A DNA stretch of 64,000 nucleotides from the NCBI GenBank assembly GCA_963772825.1, contig CAVYYX010000013.1, positions 124,001 to 188,000 on the forward strand. Reading direction: 5' to 3'. Source of the DNA: Desertimonas sp963772825. GTDB taxonomy: Bacteria > Actinomycetota > Acidimicrobiia > Acidimicrobiales > Ilumatobacteraceae. The position numbers and the translations under genes were made by a program. The notes under the pieces are model-generated. The model made no database searches. It had not been told where the DNA came from and was given only the letters and a program-made list of their open reading frames with translations. Each line of letters opens with the position of its first letter. Position 1 is the stretch's first letter. Below, piece after piece: positions 35,364 through 45,440 of this stretch.

Positions 35364-35420
35364 GATGCAAGCGACGAGGCGCCAGCCGAGGAGCGGCTGC
35401 CAGCGGCCTGCGTCGGCCGG
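35364..35420 (+). repeat. Dispersed repeat C, copy 2 (opposite orientation)
   Basis: 57-bp copy in the opposite orientation to 36061-36127, so the acetyltransferase gene lies between inverted copies of repeat C. Shares GACGAGGCGCCAGCCGAGGA with the other full copies. Confidence 0.7.
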
Positions 35421-35433
35421 ACGGATCGCCACG

Positions 35434-36060
35434 TCAATGGTGAGCGGAGCGTGCAGATTTCTGCACGCTGGGCTCACCAATCCGCTTGACGACCTGGGCC
35501 GGGTTGCCGGCGGCGACGCAGTAGGGCGGGATCTCGCCGCGCACGACGCTGTTGGCGCCGATCACCACGTGGCGCCCGATCGTCGCCCCGGGGAGCACGA
35601 CCGTGCCGTGACCGAGCCACGAACCGGCACCGATTCGCACCGGGCGCTCCGGCATCGCCTGCCGCGAAATCGGCAGATCGAGATCCTCGTACCCGTGGTT
35701 CTGGTCGGTGATGTACACGTTGTGGCCGGTCCACACGTCGTCGTCGATCTCGATCGAGAGGTGGCCGACGACAGCGCTCCCGCGCCCGAGCAGGCAACGG
35801 TCGCCGATGCGCACCACCTGGTCGGTGAGGCACGCCTGGCCGGCGACCATGCCCGCCGACAGTGTGATGTGCGGACCGATCATCGTGTGCTCGCCGATGT
35901 GGATGAAGCGCTCGTTGAGGATCGTCGCCGGAGGGAAGCAGATCACGCTGCGATCACCGAACGCTCCGAAGCGGCGGCCCCGTTTCGTGTCTGGCCCGAT
36001 TGCGCCGAGCCACCGTGCCCGTTCGAGGGCGAGATGCAACACCTCCGAGATCACCGTCAT
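35434..36060 (-). CDS. Left-handed beta-helix acyltransferase (maltose O-acetyltransferase/WbbJ-like)
   Basis: Protein of 208 residues built from hexapeptide repeats: IGEHTMIGPHITLSAG, IGDRCLLGRGSAVVGH, then IGAGSWLGHGTVVLPG and IGRHVVIGANSVVRGEIPPYCVAAGNPAQVVKRIG. The catalytic histidine is probably in ITDQNHGYED. Such trimeric enzymes acetylate sugars, often on surface polysaccharide. ATG 36060 directly follows the GGGGAACGCA end of repeat C, which supplies the ribosome site. The last dozen codons lie inside a hairpin (35439-35478), so the C-terminus beyond KRIGEP is not typical. Confidence 0.85.
   Translation of the reverse strand: MTVISEVLHLALERARWLGAIGPDTKRGRRFGAFGDRSVICFPPATILNERFIHIGEHTMIGPHITLSAGMVAGQACLTDQVVRIGDRCLLGRGSAVVGHLSIEIDDDVWTGHNVYITDQNHGYEDLDLPISRQAMPERPVRIGAGSWLGHGTVVLPGATIGRHVVIGANSVVRGEIPPYCVAAGNPAQVVKRIGEPSVQKSARSAHH
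35439..35478. terminator. Hairpin at the end of the acetyltransferase gene
   Basis: GGTGAGC and GCGTGCAG pair with CTGCACGC and GCTCACC around an ATTT loop, with a small internal mismatch. Probable transcription terminator overlapping the last codons. Confidence 0.6.
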
Positions 36061-36127
36061 TGCGTTCCCCGGCCACGCAGGCCGCTCTTGGCCGCTCCTC
36101 GGCTGGCGCCTCGTCGCTCGCATCCGA
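36061..36127 (-). repeat. Dispersed repeat C, copy 3
   Basis: Full-length copy whose minus-strand end GGGGAACGCA touches the ATG of the acetyltransferase gene. Confidence 0.75.
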
Positions 36128-36148
36128 GGTGCCAGCAGTACCGACCTC

Positions 36149-37012
36149 TCACGAGTTCAGCACCACCGTGATGGCCACGGCGTTCATCACGGCGTGGGCG
36201 ATCATCACCGGTCCGAGGCGCCGCAGCAGGTAGCTGGCCAGGCCGAATCCGGCACCGGCGACGCTGAGGGCGATGATCAGCCCGATGCTCTCACGGCCGA
36301 AGTCGGGATCGAAGTGGGCAGCCCCGAACAGAACCGCCTGGATGGCGATCGCCCACACCGCCGCCATCTTCGAGAGGAGACCGCGCAGCACGGCCCCGCG
36401 AAACAGCGCCTCCTCGACGATCGGCGCGAAGACCACCGCGGACACCAGCAACGCCACGATCGAGGTGTTGTCGCGCTCGAACGGGCTGCCGTTGTCGACG
36501 TCGAGGTTGCCGCGGTAGGGAACGTCGAGCAAGCGCATCAAGCCGACGGCGACGCCCATCGCGGCGACCGTGCCGATCCAGATGAGTGGTCCCCAGCCGA
36601 GGTCGACCCAACGGAACCGCACACCGAGGTCGCTGAGCACGTGGCCGGTCCCCCAGCGCCGGCTGGCAAACCACATCCACACGATCGACGGCCCGTAGCC
36701 GACGGCGACGGCGATCGCCATGTAGACGACGATGTTCCAGTCGTGGTCGATCAGCGCGTCGAGCAGCTCACGGCTGGCGATCAGCGACGCAGCGAGGATC
36801 ACGATTGCCCCGATGGCGAACGAGATCGGCAGCTCTGGGTGCGGCGGCGCCTCCTGCGGGGCCGCTCGGCGCACGTGTGCGGAAGGGGCGACGTACGGCG
36901 TCCATTGGTAGCCGTCGTAATAGCGGGCAAAACCGCCGCCGTACGGGTCCGGATACCAGCCGGCCGGAGCGCTGCTCGGTGGGCTGAACGAGCCCACCGG
37001 CGGGGAAATCAT
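36149..37012 (-). CDS. CPBP family intramembrane metalloprotease with N-terminal DUF2510 motif
   Basis: Protein of 287 residues. N-terminal DUF2510 (PAGWYPDPYGGGFARYYDGYQWTPY), then about seven membrane segments with the CPBP (Rce1-like) motifs EEALFRGAVLRGLL, FGAAHFDPDF and HAVMNAVAI, whose Glu and His residues bind the metal. Proteolytic substrates are unknown. ATG 37012 is chosen for the TACGCT hexamer six bases upstream; an earlier in-frame start near 37069 would run into the divergent gene. Confidence 0.88.
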   Translation of the reverse strand: MISPPVGSFSPPSSAPAGWYPDPYGGGFARYYDGYQWTPYVAPSAHVRRAAPQEAPPHPELPISFAIGAIVILAASLIASRELLDALIDHDWNIVVYMAIAVAVGYGPSIVWMWFASRRWGTGHVLSDLGVRFRWVDLGWGPLIWIGTVAAMGVAVGLMRLLDVPYRGNLDVDNGSPFERDNTSIVALLVSAVVFAPIVEEALFRGAVLRGLLSKMAAVWAIAIQAVLFGAAHFDPDFGRESIGLIIALSVAGAGFGLASYLLRRLGPVMIAHAVMNAVAITVVLNS

Positions 37013-37018
37013 CGGCGT

Positions 37019-37024
37019 AGCGTA
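37019..37024 (-). promoter_or_regulatory. -10 element of the CPBP gene, overlapping a divergent TAGCGT
   Basis: TACGCT, six bases, ATG on the minus strand. On the plus strand TAGCGT (37018-37023) lies nine bases before GTG 37033. The two hexamers share five bases, so the promoters probably exclude each other. Confidence 0.45.
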
Positions 37025-37032
37025 GGCGCACA

Positions 37033-38424
37033 GTGCCTGGCCAGGGTTTGTGGCAAGCGACCGCTCCACACGACGTTTCGTTCGAGCACCGCCTCGACAT
37101 CAGCCTCGACGTCGACGTGGCGATCGTCGGGGCGGGGTACACCGGCCTCTGGACGGCGCTGGCGCTGCTCGAGGCCGAGCCGGCGATGCGCATCATCGTC
37201 GTCGAACGGCACCACGTCGGCTTCGGCGCCAGCGGGCGCAACGGGGGATGGTGCTCGGCGCTCCTGCCCATCAGCCTCACCGCCCTCGAACGGCGTCATG
37301 GCCGGGGGGCGGCGATCGACTGGCAACGGGCGATGATCACGACGGTCGACGACGTCGGACGGTTCGCGGCGTCCAGCGCGGCGAACGGACGCGACACCCA
37401 GTTCCACAACGGCGGGACGCTGACCGTCGCTCGCAACCCCGCCCAGATGCGACGCATCGAGTCGGCCGTCGCCGAGGCGCGTCGCTTCGGGTTCGGGACG
37501 GACGACGTGCGGCTCCTCGAGGATTCCGAAGCCGCCGCCCGGATCCACCCTGCGGGCCTCGTCGGGGCGATGTTCACGCCGCACTGCGCGGCCGTCCATC
37601 CGCTGCGCCTCGCTCGCGCCATCGCCGCCGCGGCAGCGCGACTCGGAGCGCGCATCGTCGAGGGCGTCGACGTCGTCGACGTCCAGCCCCGTCGGGTGAC
37701 GACGACGGCGGGAACGATCCGGGCGGACGCCGTTGTCGTCGCCACGGAGGCCTACACCAGCCAGCTTCCCGGCCGACGCCGCGACGTGTTGCCGATCTAC
37801 TCGATGATGATCGGCTCGGAGCCCCTGAACGATGCGCAGTGGGCGGCGATCGGCCTCGCCCACCGGGAGACGTTCACCGTCGCCACCCACGTCGTCGTCT
37901 ACGGCCAACGCACCGCCGATGGGCGGATGGCGTTCGGCGGGCGGGGGGCGCCGTATCACTTCGGCTCGAGGGTCGCCGATCGCTTCGACACGGACGACGG
38001 CGTTCGGTCGGCGCTGCGGCGGACGGTCACCGAGCTGTTCCCGGCGCTCGGAGACATCGACTTCCCGTTCCATTGGGGTGGCGCCTTGGCGGCCCCACGC
38101 GACTGGCATCCCCACGTCACCTACGACCGGGTCACGGGCGTCGCCAGCGCCGGCGGCTACGTCGGTGACGGCGTGGCAACGGCGAACCTCGCCGGACGGA
38201 CGCTCGCCGACCTGATCCTCGAACGGCGGTCCGACCTCACCCGCCTGCCGTGGGTCGGGCATCGCTCCCGACGGTGGGAACCCGAGCCGGCGCGCTGGCT
38301 CGGTGTGCGGCTCGTCGCCGCAGCCGCGGCGCGGGCCGACCACGCAGAGGCCGGCAGCGGTCCGTACAGCGAAGCGCGGGCGGCGGCGTGGACCAAGCTC
38401 GTCGACACGTTCATCGGTCGTTGA
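37033..38424 (+). CDS. FAD-dependent amine/amino-acid oxidoreductase (DAO family)
   Basis: Protein of 463 residues with the DAO fold. The FAD dinucleotide motif VAIVGAGYTGLWTALALLE lies at about residues 29-47, followed by ERHHVGFGASGRNGGWC and a C-terminal SAGGYVGDGVATANLAGR flavin-contact block. Resembles gamma-glutamylputrescine oxidases (PuuB) and similar secondary-amine oxidases, which yield H2O2 and an aldehyde or imine. Substrate unproven. The start GTG 37033 is set by its promoter. The convergent ProA-like aldehyde dehydrogenase beside it could process an aldehyde product, but this is inference. Confidence 0.88.
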   Translation: MPGQGLWQATAPHDVSFEHRLDISLDVDVAIVGAGYTGLWTALALLEAEPAMRIIVVERHHVGFGASGRNGGWCSALLPISLTALERRHGRGAAIDWQRAMITTVDDVGRFAASSAANGRDTQFHNGGTLTVARNPAQMRRIESAVAEARRFGFGTDDVRLLEDSEAAARIHPAGLVGAMFTPHCAAVHPLRLARAIAAAAARLGARIVEGVDVVDVQPRRVTTTAGTIRADAVVVATEAYTSQLPGRRRDVLPIYSMMIGSEPLNDAQWAAIGLAHRETFTVATHVVVYGQRTADGRMAFGGRGAPYHFGSRVADRFDTDDGVRSALRRTVTELFPALGDIDFPFHWGGALAAPRDWHPHVTYDRVTGVASAGGYVGDGVATANLAGRTLADLILERRSDLTRLPWVGHRSRRWEPEPARWLGVRLVAAAAARADHAEAGSGPYSEARAAAWTKLVDTFIGR

Positions 38425-38439
38425 GCGAGGCCCGGTGAC

Positions 38440-39947
38440 TCAGCGGCGCAGCGAAGCGTCGTCGATCGTCGCCCGGTGGCGGATCGTGTGGATCGAGTCC
38501 CCGGAGAGCACGCCACCGCGACCGAGCAGACGCCCGAACTGCCAGTTGGAGAGGCCCAGCTCAGGAGTCGCCAGGGCATACTGGCCGTCGACCCAGCGGG
38601 TGAACCCGTCGCCCACGAACGGGGCGTCGACGGTGGCGTAGAACCGCTCGTGCTCGTCGCGGTCGTCGCTGATCAGCGTCGCGATGAAGCGCGGGCTGTA
38701 GGCGTTGAACAGATCGACCGCCTCGTCGACCGATTCGGTGACGACGAGGGTGACTTCAGGCGAGCCCTCCCACTCCCACTCCGTGCCGAGGTCGCGGCGG
38801 TCGACAAGGGTCACCGCCGGCTCGATGTGATCGCCGTCGGCGCGCCGGATCGTCACCTTCGTGGCGAGCCGTTCGGCGGGAACGTAGGACTCGGCGGCGG
38901 CATCGACATGCAGGCGGCCCGAAGTTTCGAGGGCGGCGGCGGCGTCGTCGAAGGCGCCGAGGAAGCGGGGCACCAACTCGGTTGCCCGAGCGGCGGGGAT
39001 GCAGCAAACGTTGAGCGTGTTGCAGACCTTGCGGTCGAGCGAGTTGACCACGCTCGCGGTGAATCGATCTGCATCGGCGCCGAGGCCGGCCACCAACCAC
39101 GCCCCGCCCGTGCCGTGGGCGCTCACCGCGATGCCGGCCTGGCGAGCGACGGCGCCGAGCTGACTCACCGCCGCCCCCGAACCACGGGCGACAGCGAGCG
39201 CCAGACGACGGTCGCCGAACAGCGCCCAGCCGGCAGCGCGGAGCGCGACCGGACCAGTGACATCGTCGCCTCCGGCAATCCGCTCGCCGCCAGCGCCGGG
39301 ACGACGGCGTGCTCGACGATCGCCTCGGCGGTGCCCAGGGCATCAGAGCCGATCCGCATCACCACCGTGTTCCCGGTGCGCACCACACCCGCGGCGTCGG
39401 CGAAGACGTTCGGGCGCCCTTCGAACACGAAGGCGACGACGCCGAGCGGGGCGCGCCGCGCCTCCACCGTCCACACAGCGTGATCGACCTCAGCGATGCT
39501 CACGTCACGGCGCAGCGGAGAGCGCTCCCAGCCGCGGAGCCCGGCGACCATCTCGTCGAGCATCCGCTCGGAAAGCGTGAGGCGGGTCGTCGACCGCCCA
39601 GCCGCTGCCGCGGTGGCGACGTCGCGCCGGTTGGCGTCGCGGATCAGGGCGACCGCGGCGCGGTCCGCGAGACGATCGGCGAAGGTGCCGAAAAACGCGG
39701 TGATCTGCTCGTCGCTGACCGTGCGGAGCGCATCGAACGCGCCAGCCGCGGCGTCCACGGCGGCCGTCGCAGCGGCGTGTTCAGCTGCCGGGATGTGCAA
39801 CAGATCGCCGGTGTCGGCGACAACCACGAGACGGTCACCGGCTTGGAACGCGGCCGCCAGCTGGTCGCTCACCGTCACGTAGCGATCGCCGCCGACGACG
39901 ATCGGCTGACCGGCTTGGAGCCGTTCGAGCGGCAGCTGACTGCTCAC
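38440..39947 (-). CDS. Gamma-glutamyl phosphate reductase-like (ProA-type) dehydrogenase (frameshifted near 39247)
   Basis: About 502 residues when one missing base near 39247 is restored (LVRS then ALRAAGWALFGDRRLALAVARG). Features of the ProA/aldehyde dehydrogenase fold are APLGVVAFVFEGRPNVFADAAGVVRTGNTV and, in the C-terminal half, SLDRKVCNTLNVCC with the catalytic cysteine. Longer than E. coli ProA (417), because of an N-terminal extension of about 60 residues. No proB nearby, so a role in proline synthesis is likely but not shown. GTG 39947 lies six bases after TACGCT. Confidence 0.82.
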
Positions 39948-39953
39948 GCGGCC

Positions 39954-39959
39954 AGCGTA
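39954..39959 (-). promoter_or_regulatory. -10 element of the ProA-like gene (leaderless)
   Basis: TACGCT, six bases, then GTG. Confidence 0.5.
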
Positions 39960-39988
39960 GGGTGCAAGTCGTGAGGACCACCACGGTC

Positions 39989-40011
39989 GGCCTACGTCGC
40001 CGAGGAACGCA
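39989..40011 (+). repeat. Dispersed repeat C, degenerate partial copy
   Basis: Resembles the GGCCTGCGTGGCCGGGGAACGC-type end of repeat C (here CGGCCTACGTCGCCGAGGAA) and touches the start codon of the next gene, as at 6586 and 36060. Confidence 0.45.
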
Positions 40012-40731
40012 ATGACGGCGGGCGACGAGCGGCTGTACTTCCGCCAGCTCCTCAGCGGTCGCGACTTCGCCGCCGACGATCCACTCGCGGTCCAGATGGT
40101 CAACTTCGTGTACGCCGTCGGTGACCGCACGACGGGCGAGTGCGTCCTCGTCGATCCGGCGTACGCCGTCGCCGAGCTGCTCGCCGCGGTCGCTGCCGAT
40201 GGGATGAGCGTCATCGGCGTGATCGCTTCGCACTACCACCCGGATCACATCGGCGGGTCGATGGTCGGCCACACGATCGAGGGGGTCCCCGCCCTGCTCG
40301 AACACGTCGACGTCCCGGTCCACGTGCAGGCAGCCGAGGCGCCGTGGGTGTCGCGGACGATCGGGGTGTCGCCCGACGAGCTGACCGCCCACCAGCCCGG
40401 CGACGTCGTGCGGGTCGGTGCGATCGATGTCGAGCTGCTGCACACGCCCGGTCACACCCCCGGCAGCCAGTGCCTACTCGTCGACGGCCGGCTCGTGTCG
40501 GGCGACACGCTGTTTCTCGATGGGTGCGGACGGACCGACCTCCCCGGCAGCGACGCGGCGGCGATGTACGACAGTCTGCAACGCCTCGCCGCTCTCCCCG
40601 ACGGCACGGTCGTGTTTCCGGGACACCGCTACTCACTTCCCTCGAGCGCCACGATGTCGTCGATCCGCGAGCAGAACTACGTGTTCAAGCCGTCCTCCAA
40701 AGACCAGTGGATGACGATGTTCGGCCGCTAG
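40012..40731 (+). CDS. MBL-fold metallo-hydrolase (glyoxalase II-like)
   Basis: Protein of 239 residues, metallo-beta-lactamase fold. Metal motif SHYHPDHIGG (HxHxDH), then LLHTPGHTPGSQCLL, LVSGDTLFLDGCGRTDLPG and the final FPGHRYS histidine. This pattern fits hydroxyacylglutathione hydrolase or persulfide dioxygenase-like enzymes. Actinobacteria lack glutathione, so a mycothiol-linked or other thioester substrate is possible. ATG 40012 has GAGGAA upstream. Converges with uxs. Confidence 0.88.
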   Translation: MTAGDERLYFRQLLSGRDFAADDPLAVQMVNFVYAVGDRTTGECVLVDPAYAVAELLAAVAADGMSVIGVIASHYHPDHIGGSMVGHTIEGVPALLEHVDVPVHVQAAEAPWVSRTIGVSPDELTAHQPGDVVRVGAIDVELLHTPGHTPGSQCLLVDGRLVSGDTLFLDGCGRTDLPGSDAAAMYDSLQRLAALPDGTVVFPGHRYSLPSSATMSSIREQNYVFKPSSKDQWMTMFGR

Positions 40732-40739
40732 CGGCCGGG
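40724..40739. terminator. Palindrome over the MBL gene stop
   Basis: CGGCCGC-TA-GCGGCCG is a perfect palindrome containing the TAG stop, in the 35-bp gap between convergent genes. Confidence 0.4.
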
Positions 40740-40766
40740 AAGCGGACCGCGCGGCCCCATCGGTCG

Positions 40767-41699
<933 letters not shown>

Positions 41700-41705
41700 G
41701 TCGGA

Positions 41706-41711
41706 ATCGTA
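41706..41711 (-). promoter_or_regulatory. -10 element of uxs (leaderless)
   Basis: TACGAT, six bases, then GTG. Confidence 0.5.
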
Positions 41712-41721
41712 AGCGGCGGAC

Positions 41722-43059
41722 TTAGGGGCGGCCGACGCCGTCGTAGCCCAGACCGGCGGCGCGCACCGCAGCCGGGTCGAGCAGGTTGCGGGTGTCGACG
41801 ATGACGGCGTCGTCGGCCATCGTCGCGGCGATCGCGGCGAGGTCGAGTTTGGCGAACTCGGGCCACTCCGTGGCGATGACGAGGACGCGGGCGCCGCGGG
41901 CCGCTCGGAACGGGTCGCCGACGAGCTCGATCCCCTCCAACGTGACCGCCTTGGCCCCTTCCACCCGGTCGCCGACCGTCGGATCGAATGCCCGCACCGT
42001 CGCCCCACTCGCCAGCAGACTGCGGACCATCGTCAGGCTCGGCGAGTCACGCAGGTCGTCGGTGCCCGCCTTGAACGTCAACCCGAGGACGGCGACGAGT
42101 GCCCCGCGCAGCCCACCCCCGGGGCCGGCACCGAGGGCGGTGCGAACCTTGCCGACCATCCGCCGACGCTGCTCGTCGTTGACGTCGATGACGCCCTTCA
42201 TCATCGTGAAGTCGTACCCGTAGTCGGCGGCGAGCTTGACGAGCGCCTTGGAGTCCTTGGGGAAGCAGCTGCCGCCCCAACCCGGGCCCGGCTTGAGGAA
42301 CGATCGCCCGATCCGCTGGTCCGAGCCGATCCCCTCGACAACGTCGTCGACATTGGCCCCGACCGCCTCGCACATCGCGGCGATGGCGTTGACGAAGGAC
42401 ACTTTCATCGCCAGGAACCCGTTGGCCGCGTACTTGATCGTCTCCGCCGACGCCGGATCGGTGATCAACACCGACGCGTCGAGCGGGGCGTAGACGTCGG
42501 CGAGCCGCTCCCCGGCGGCCCGGTCGTCGGCGCCGATGACGACCCGGTCGGGATGCAGGAAGTCGCCGACTGCCGTGCCCTCGCGGAGAAACTCCGGGTT
42601 GGACACGACGGCGACATCAGGCCGGTGGAGCACATCCTCGACTGCACGCGTGGAGCCGACGGGCACCGTCGACTTGTTGACCACGAGCGCCCCGGGACGA
42701 AGTGCGTCGGCAATCTCTGCCGCGGCGCCCTCGATGTAGCGCAGGTCGGCCCCGCCGTCTGGTCCTTGCGGCGTGGGAACGCAGAGGAAGACGACGTCGG
42801 CGTCGACCGCGGCGCGAGCGGCCCCAACCTCGAACGTGAGCGTTCCGTTGGCGAGCGTCGCGGCGACGATCTCGGCGAGACCCTCCTCGACGATCGGGAT
42901 CTCCCCGCGGCGCAAGCGGTCGACACGTTCGGTGTCGACGTCGGCGCACACGACCTGGTGGCCGAGGTGGGCGAGGCACGCCGCCGTTGTGAGCCCGACG
43001 TACCCGGCGCCGACCACTCCGATCTTGGAAGCCTGTGTAGTTGCAGATCCGCCTGTCAT
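41722..43059 (-). CDS. ugd: UDP-glucose 6-dehydrogenase
   Basis: Protein of 445 residues that oxidises UDP-glucose to UDP-glucuronate with two NAD. N-terminal IGVVGAGYVGLTTAACLAHLGH, mid-chain STVPVGSTRAVEDV and NPEFLREGTAVGDF, the catalytic cysteine in GPGWGGSCFPKDSKALV, and C-terminal FKAGTDDLRDSPS. ATG 43059 follows a TACCCT hexamer by ten bases. Upstream of uxs on the same strand, with which it forms one pathway. Confidence 0.94.
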   Translation of the reverse strand: MTGGSATTQASKIGVVGAGYVGLTTAACLAHLGHQVVCADVDTERVDRLRRGEIPIVEEGLAEIVAATLANGTLTFEVGAARAAVDADVVFLCVPTPQGPDGGADLRYIEGAAAEIADALRPGALVVNKSTVPVGSTRAVEDVLHRPDVAVVSNPEFLREGTAVGDFLHPDRVVIGADDRAAGERLADVYAPLDASVLITDPASAETIKYAANGFLAMKVSFVNAIAAMCEAVGANVDDVVEGIGSDQRIGRSFLKPGPGWGGSCFPKDSKALVKLAADYGYDFTMMKGVIDVNDEQRRRMVGKVRTALGAGPGGGLRGALVAVLGLTFKAGTDDLRDSPSLTMVRSLLASGATVRAFDPTVGDRVEGAKAVTLEGIELVGDPFRAARGARVLVIATEWPEFAKLDLAAIAATMADDAVIVDTRNLLDPAAVRAAGLGYDGVGRP

Positions 43060-43102
43060 GAGCGCTGCGAGGGTACCAGTGCGTCGTGCCAAGATGACGT
43101 GT

Positions 43103-44575
43103 GTGCCCCCCGGCGTGACGATGCTCGCGTTCCTCACCGAACCCGCCCGCGGTCCCCTACTGCTCGCCGCCGTGCTGACGCTCGGCGCAGCCGCGTACCT
43201 GGTCGTCGTCACTCGACTGCTCAGGCCACCGCGCATCGTCGCCGACGGTGAGTCCTCCGAGATCGGCCCGGAGACACCGGCGGTCGCCAGCCTGCTCACC
43301 AACGGTTTCGCGGTCACCCCCAACGCGGCGGTCGCCACGTTGTTCGATCTGGCCGCTCGTGGCTGGCTCCGCGTCGTCGCCGTGGACGACGAGGTGATCG
43401 TGCTCCCCGACGGGCACGGTGCCCAGGGCGACGTGTTGGCCGGCTACGAGCAACAGGTCCTCAACCACGTACACCGCCTGACCGCGGGGGCCGTCAACGG
43501 GGTGACCGGTGCCGGCATCGAGATTGCTGGGCTGCGCCTCAAACGCAACTGGTGGCGCCGCTTCACCGCCGCCGTGACCGCCGAAGCCCGACGCGCCGGG
43601 CTCTGCCGGCGACGATGGAACCCGTTGCTACTCGTCGTCCCGACCGCGATGGTTGGCATCGCCGGATGGCAGCTGTGGCGGTCGGTTCGCGGCGGTGACG
43701 ACACGGCCGTCGACGAATCGCTGGCGTCGCGGGCGGCGGCCTTTGTCGTCGCCCTCGCCGTCTTGATCGTTGCCTGGCAGGTGATCAAACGAGTGATGTC
43801 ACAGGTCCAGCGGCCCACCGACGCCGGCCTTCAACGGGCCGCCCATTGGATGTCGTTGCGCGCCTGGATGGAACCCCGCGGCTTCGAAGGGGCGTCGAGC
43901 GTCGTCGCCTCGAACACCAGCCGCGCGCTCGGCTACGCGGCCGCCCTCGGGCTCGCCGAGCGGGCGAGCGCCGAACTGCCGGTGGTCCCCGAGGACGACC
44001 GCACGGCATGGAGCAACGCCAACGGCCCGTGGCACGCCGTCCGGGTGCGTTACCCGTTCCGCCCCGGCTTCGGCCGGCACCCGGTGCGTGTCCTGATGGT
44101 CGGACTCGCGGTCGGCATCGGGATCGTCTTGCTCCAGCGTCTGCTCCTCGACATCGCCAAGGGCTACACGCTCGGCGAGCTCATCGACGACAACTTCGCC
44201 GACCAGGAAGACATCATCCACAACGTTGCCACCGGTATTGCTGCGGCGCTGCTCGTGCCGTTGCTGTGGACGTTGTGGCTCGTCGTCGCCGGTGCCTTCG
44301 ACCTGTTCGCCACGATCGAGCGCCGAGGTCTCGTCGTGCGCGCCCGCCGCCCGCAGCGGGTCGTGCCGTATCCATGGCTGCTCGGGCCACTTGCCAAGCG
44401 CGACCGCTACTCGCTCTTCGTCGCCGTCGACGATGGCAGCTCGGACCGGGTGTCTGCGTGGCTCGCCAACGAGCGGACTGCGGTGCCCCAAGGAGCGCGG
44501 GCGCGCGTTCGCGCGACTCCGCTGCTCGGCTACGTGCGCTCCGCCGAGCCGATCGGAACGCAAGGAACGGTGTGA
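43103..44575 (+). CDS. DUF2207-like membrane protein
   Basis: About 490 residues. An N-terminal membrane segment, a cytoplasmic or outside winged region (VASLLTNGFAVTPNAAVATLFDLAARGWLRV) typical of DUF2207 proteins, then four further membrane segments (near residues 175-190, 215-235, 335-350 and 390-410) and a mixed C-terminal domain. Function unknown. Several in-frame starts exist (GTG 43079, ATG 43094, GTG 43103, ATG 43121). GTG 43103 is preferred because CAAGAT lies seven bases before it. Confidence 0.75.
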   Translation: MPPGVTMLAFLTEPARGPLLLAAVLTLGAAAYLVVVTRLLRPPRIVADGESSEIGPETPAVASLLTNGFAVTPNAAVATLFDLAARGWLRVVAVDDEVIVLPDGHGAQGDVLAGYEQQVLNHVHRLTAGAVNGVTGAGIEIAGLRLKRNWWRRFTAAVTAEARRAGLCRRRWNPLLLVVPTAMVGIAGWQLWRSVRGGDDTAVDESLASRAAAFVVALAVLIVAWQVIKRVMSQVQRPTDAGLQRAAHWMSLRAWMEPRGFEGASSVVASNTSRALGYAAALGLAERASAELPVVPEDDRTAWSNANGPWHAVRVRYPFRPGFGRHPVRVLMVGLAVGIGIVLLQRLLLDIAKGYTLGELIDDNFADQEDIIHNVATGIAAALLVPLLWTLWLVVAGAFDLFATIERRGLVVRARRPQRVVPYPWLLGPLAKRDRYSLFVAVDDGSSDRVSAWLANERTAVPQGARARVRATPLLGYVRSAEPIGTQGTV

Positions 44576-44579
44576 ATCG

Positions 44580-45440
44580 ATGACCCGGATCCTCGTCACG
44601 AACGACGACGGCATCGCCTCGATCGGGCTGCACGTGTTGGCCAGGACGATCCGCAAGCATGGCGACGTCGTCGTCGTCGCCCCGGAGGTCGAGCACTCCG
44701 GCGCCGGGGCTGGCGTCGGTCCGCTGCACCTGATCAAGCCGCAGGCACGCACCACGACGATCGAGGGCGTCGAGGAAGCGTGGTGCGTCAACGGATCGCC
44801 GGCGTTGTGCACGATGTTCGCCCGCTTCGGGGTGTTCGGGCCGATCGACCTCGTCGTTTCGGGTATCAACCCAGGCGCCAACGTCGGACGCGCCGTCTAC
44901 CACTCCGGAACGGTCGGGGCGGCGCTGACGGCGCGCAACGGCAGCGCCAGCGGCGTTGCCGTCAGCCAAGCCGTCGCCGGCTTCGGTGTCGAAGGACAGG
45001 GCTGGGACGAGATGATTCTCGACCAGCACTGGCAGACCGCCGCCGACGTCGCCGCTGTCGTCGTCGCCGAGCTCGTCGCCACGCCGCCGAGTGAGCCGGT
45101 CGTCGTCAACATCAACGTGCCGAACCTGCACGTCGACGAGATTCGCGGCTGGCGCCACGCCTCGGTGGCAGCGACGCCGCCGCGGGCCATCACGTCGGCA
45201 CGTCTCGACCCGATCGCCGGCACCGAAGGCTGCTACGCCATCCGCATGGAGTACGGAGACACGATCCTCGCCCCGTCCGACACGGACAGCGGGGCGATCG
45301 AACGCGACGAGGTGGCGATCACCTACCTGAGCCGGCTCGTTGCCGAGCCTCGCGACGACCTCTCACGCGTCGACGAAGCGCTCGCCGCCCTGCTCGGCAG
45401 CTCCGATCGCGCCGGCCAGCGAGGCACTCCCCGATCGTGA
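44580..45440 (+). CDS. surE: 5'/3'-nucleotidase SurE
   Basis: Protein of 286 residues. The metal-binding LVTNDDGI opens the protein, followed by VVVVAPEVEHSGAGAG, VVSGINPGANVG and YHSGTVGAA, all SurE hallmarks. Dephosphorylates nucleoside monophosphates, related to stress survival in other bacteria. The ATG at 44580 follows the DUF2207 gene by four bases. Its stop overlaps the chorismate mutase GTG (GTGA). Confidence 0.94.
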   Translation: MTRILVTNDDGIASIGLHVLARTIRKHGDVVVVAPEVEHSGAGAGVGPLHLIKPQARTTTIEGVEEAWCVNGSPALCTMFARFGVFGPIDLVVSGINPGANVGRAVYHSGTVGAALTARNGSASGVAVSQAVAGFGVEGQGWDEMILDQHWQTAADVAAVVVAELVATPPSEPVVVNINVPNLHVDEIRGWRHASVAATPPRAITSARLDPIAGTEGCYAIRMEYGDTILAPSDTDSGAIERDEVAITYLSRLVAEPRDDLSRVDEALAALLGSSDRAGQRGTPRS

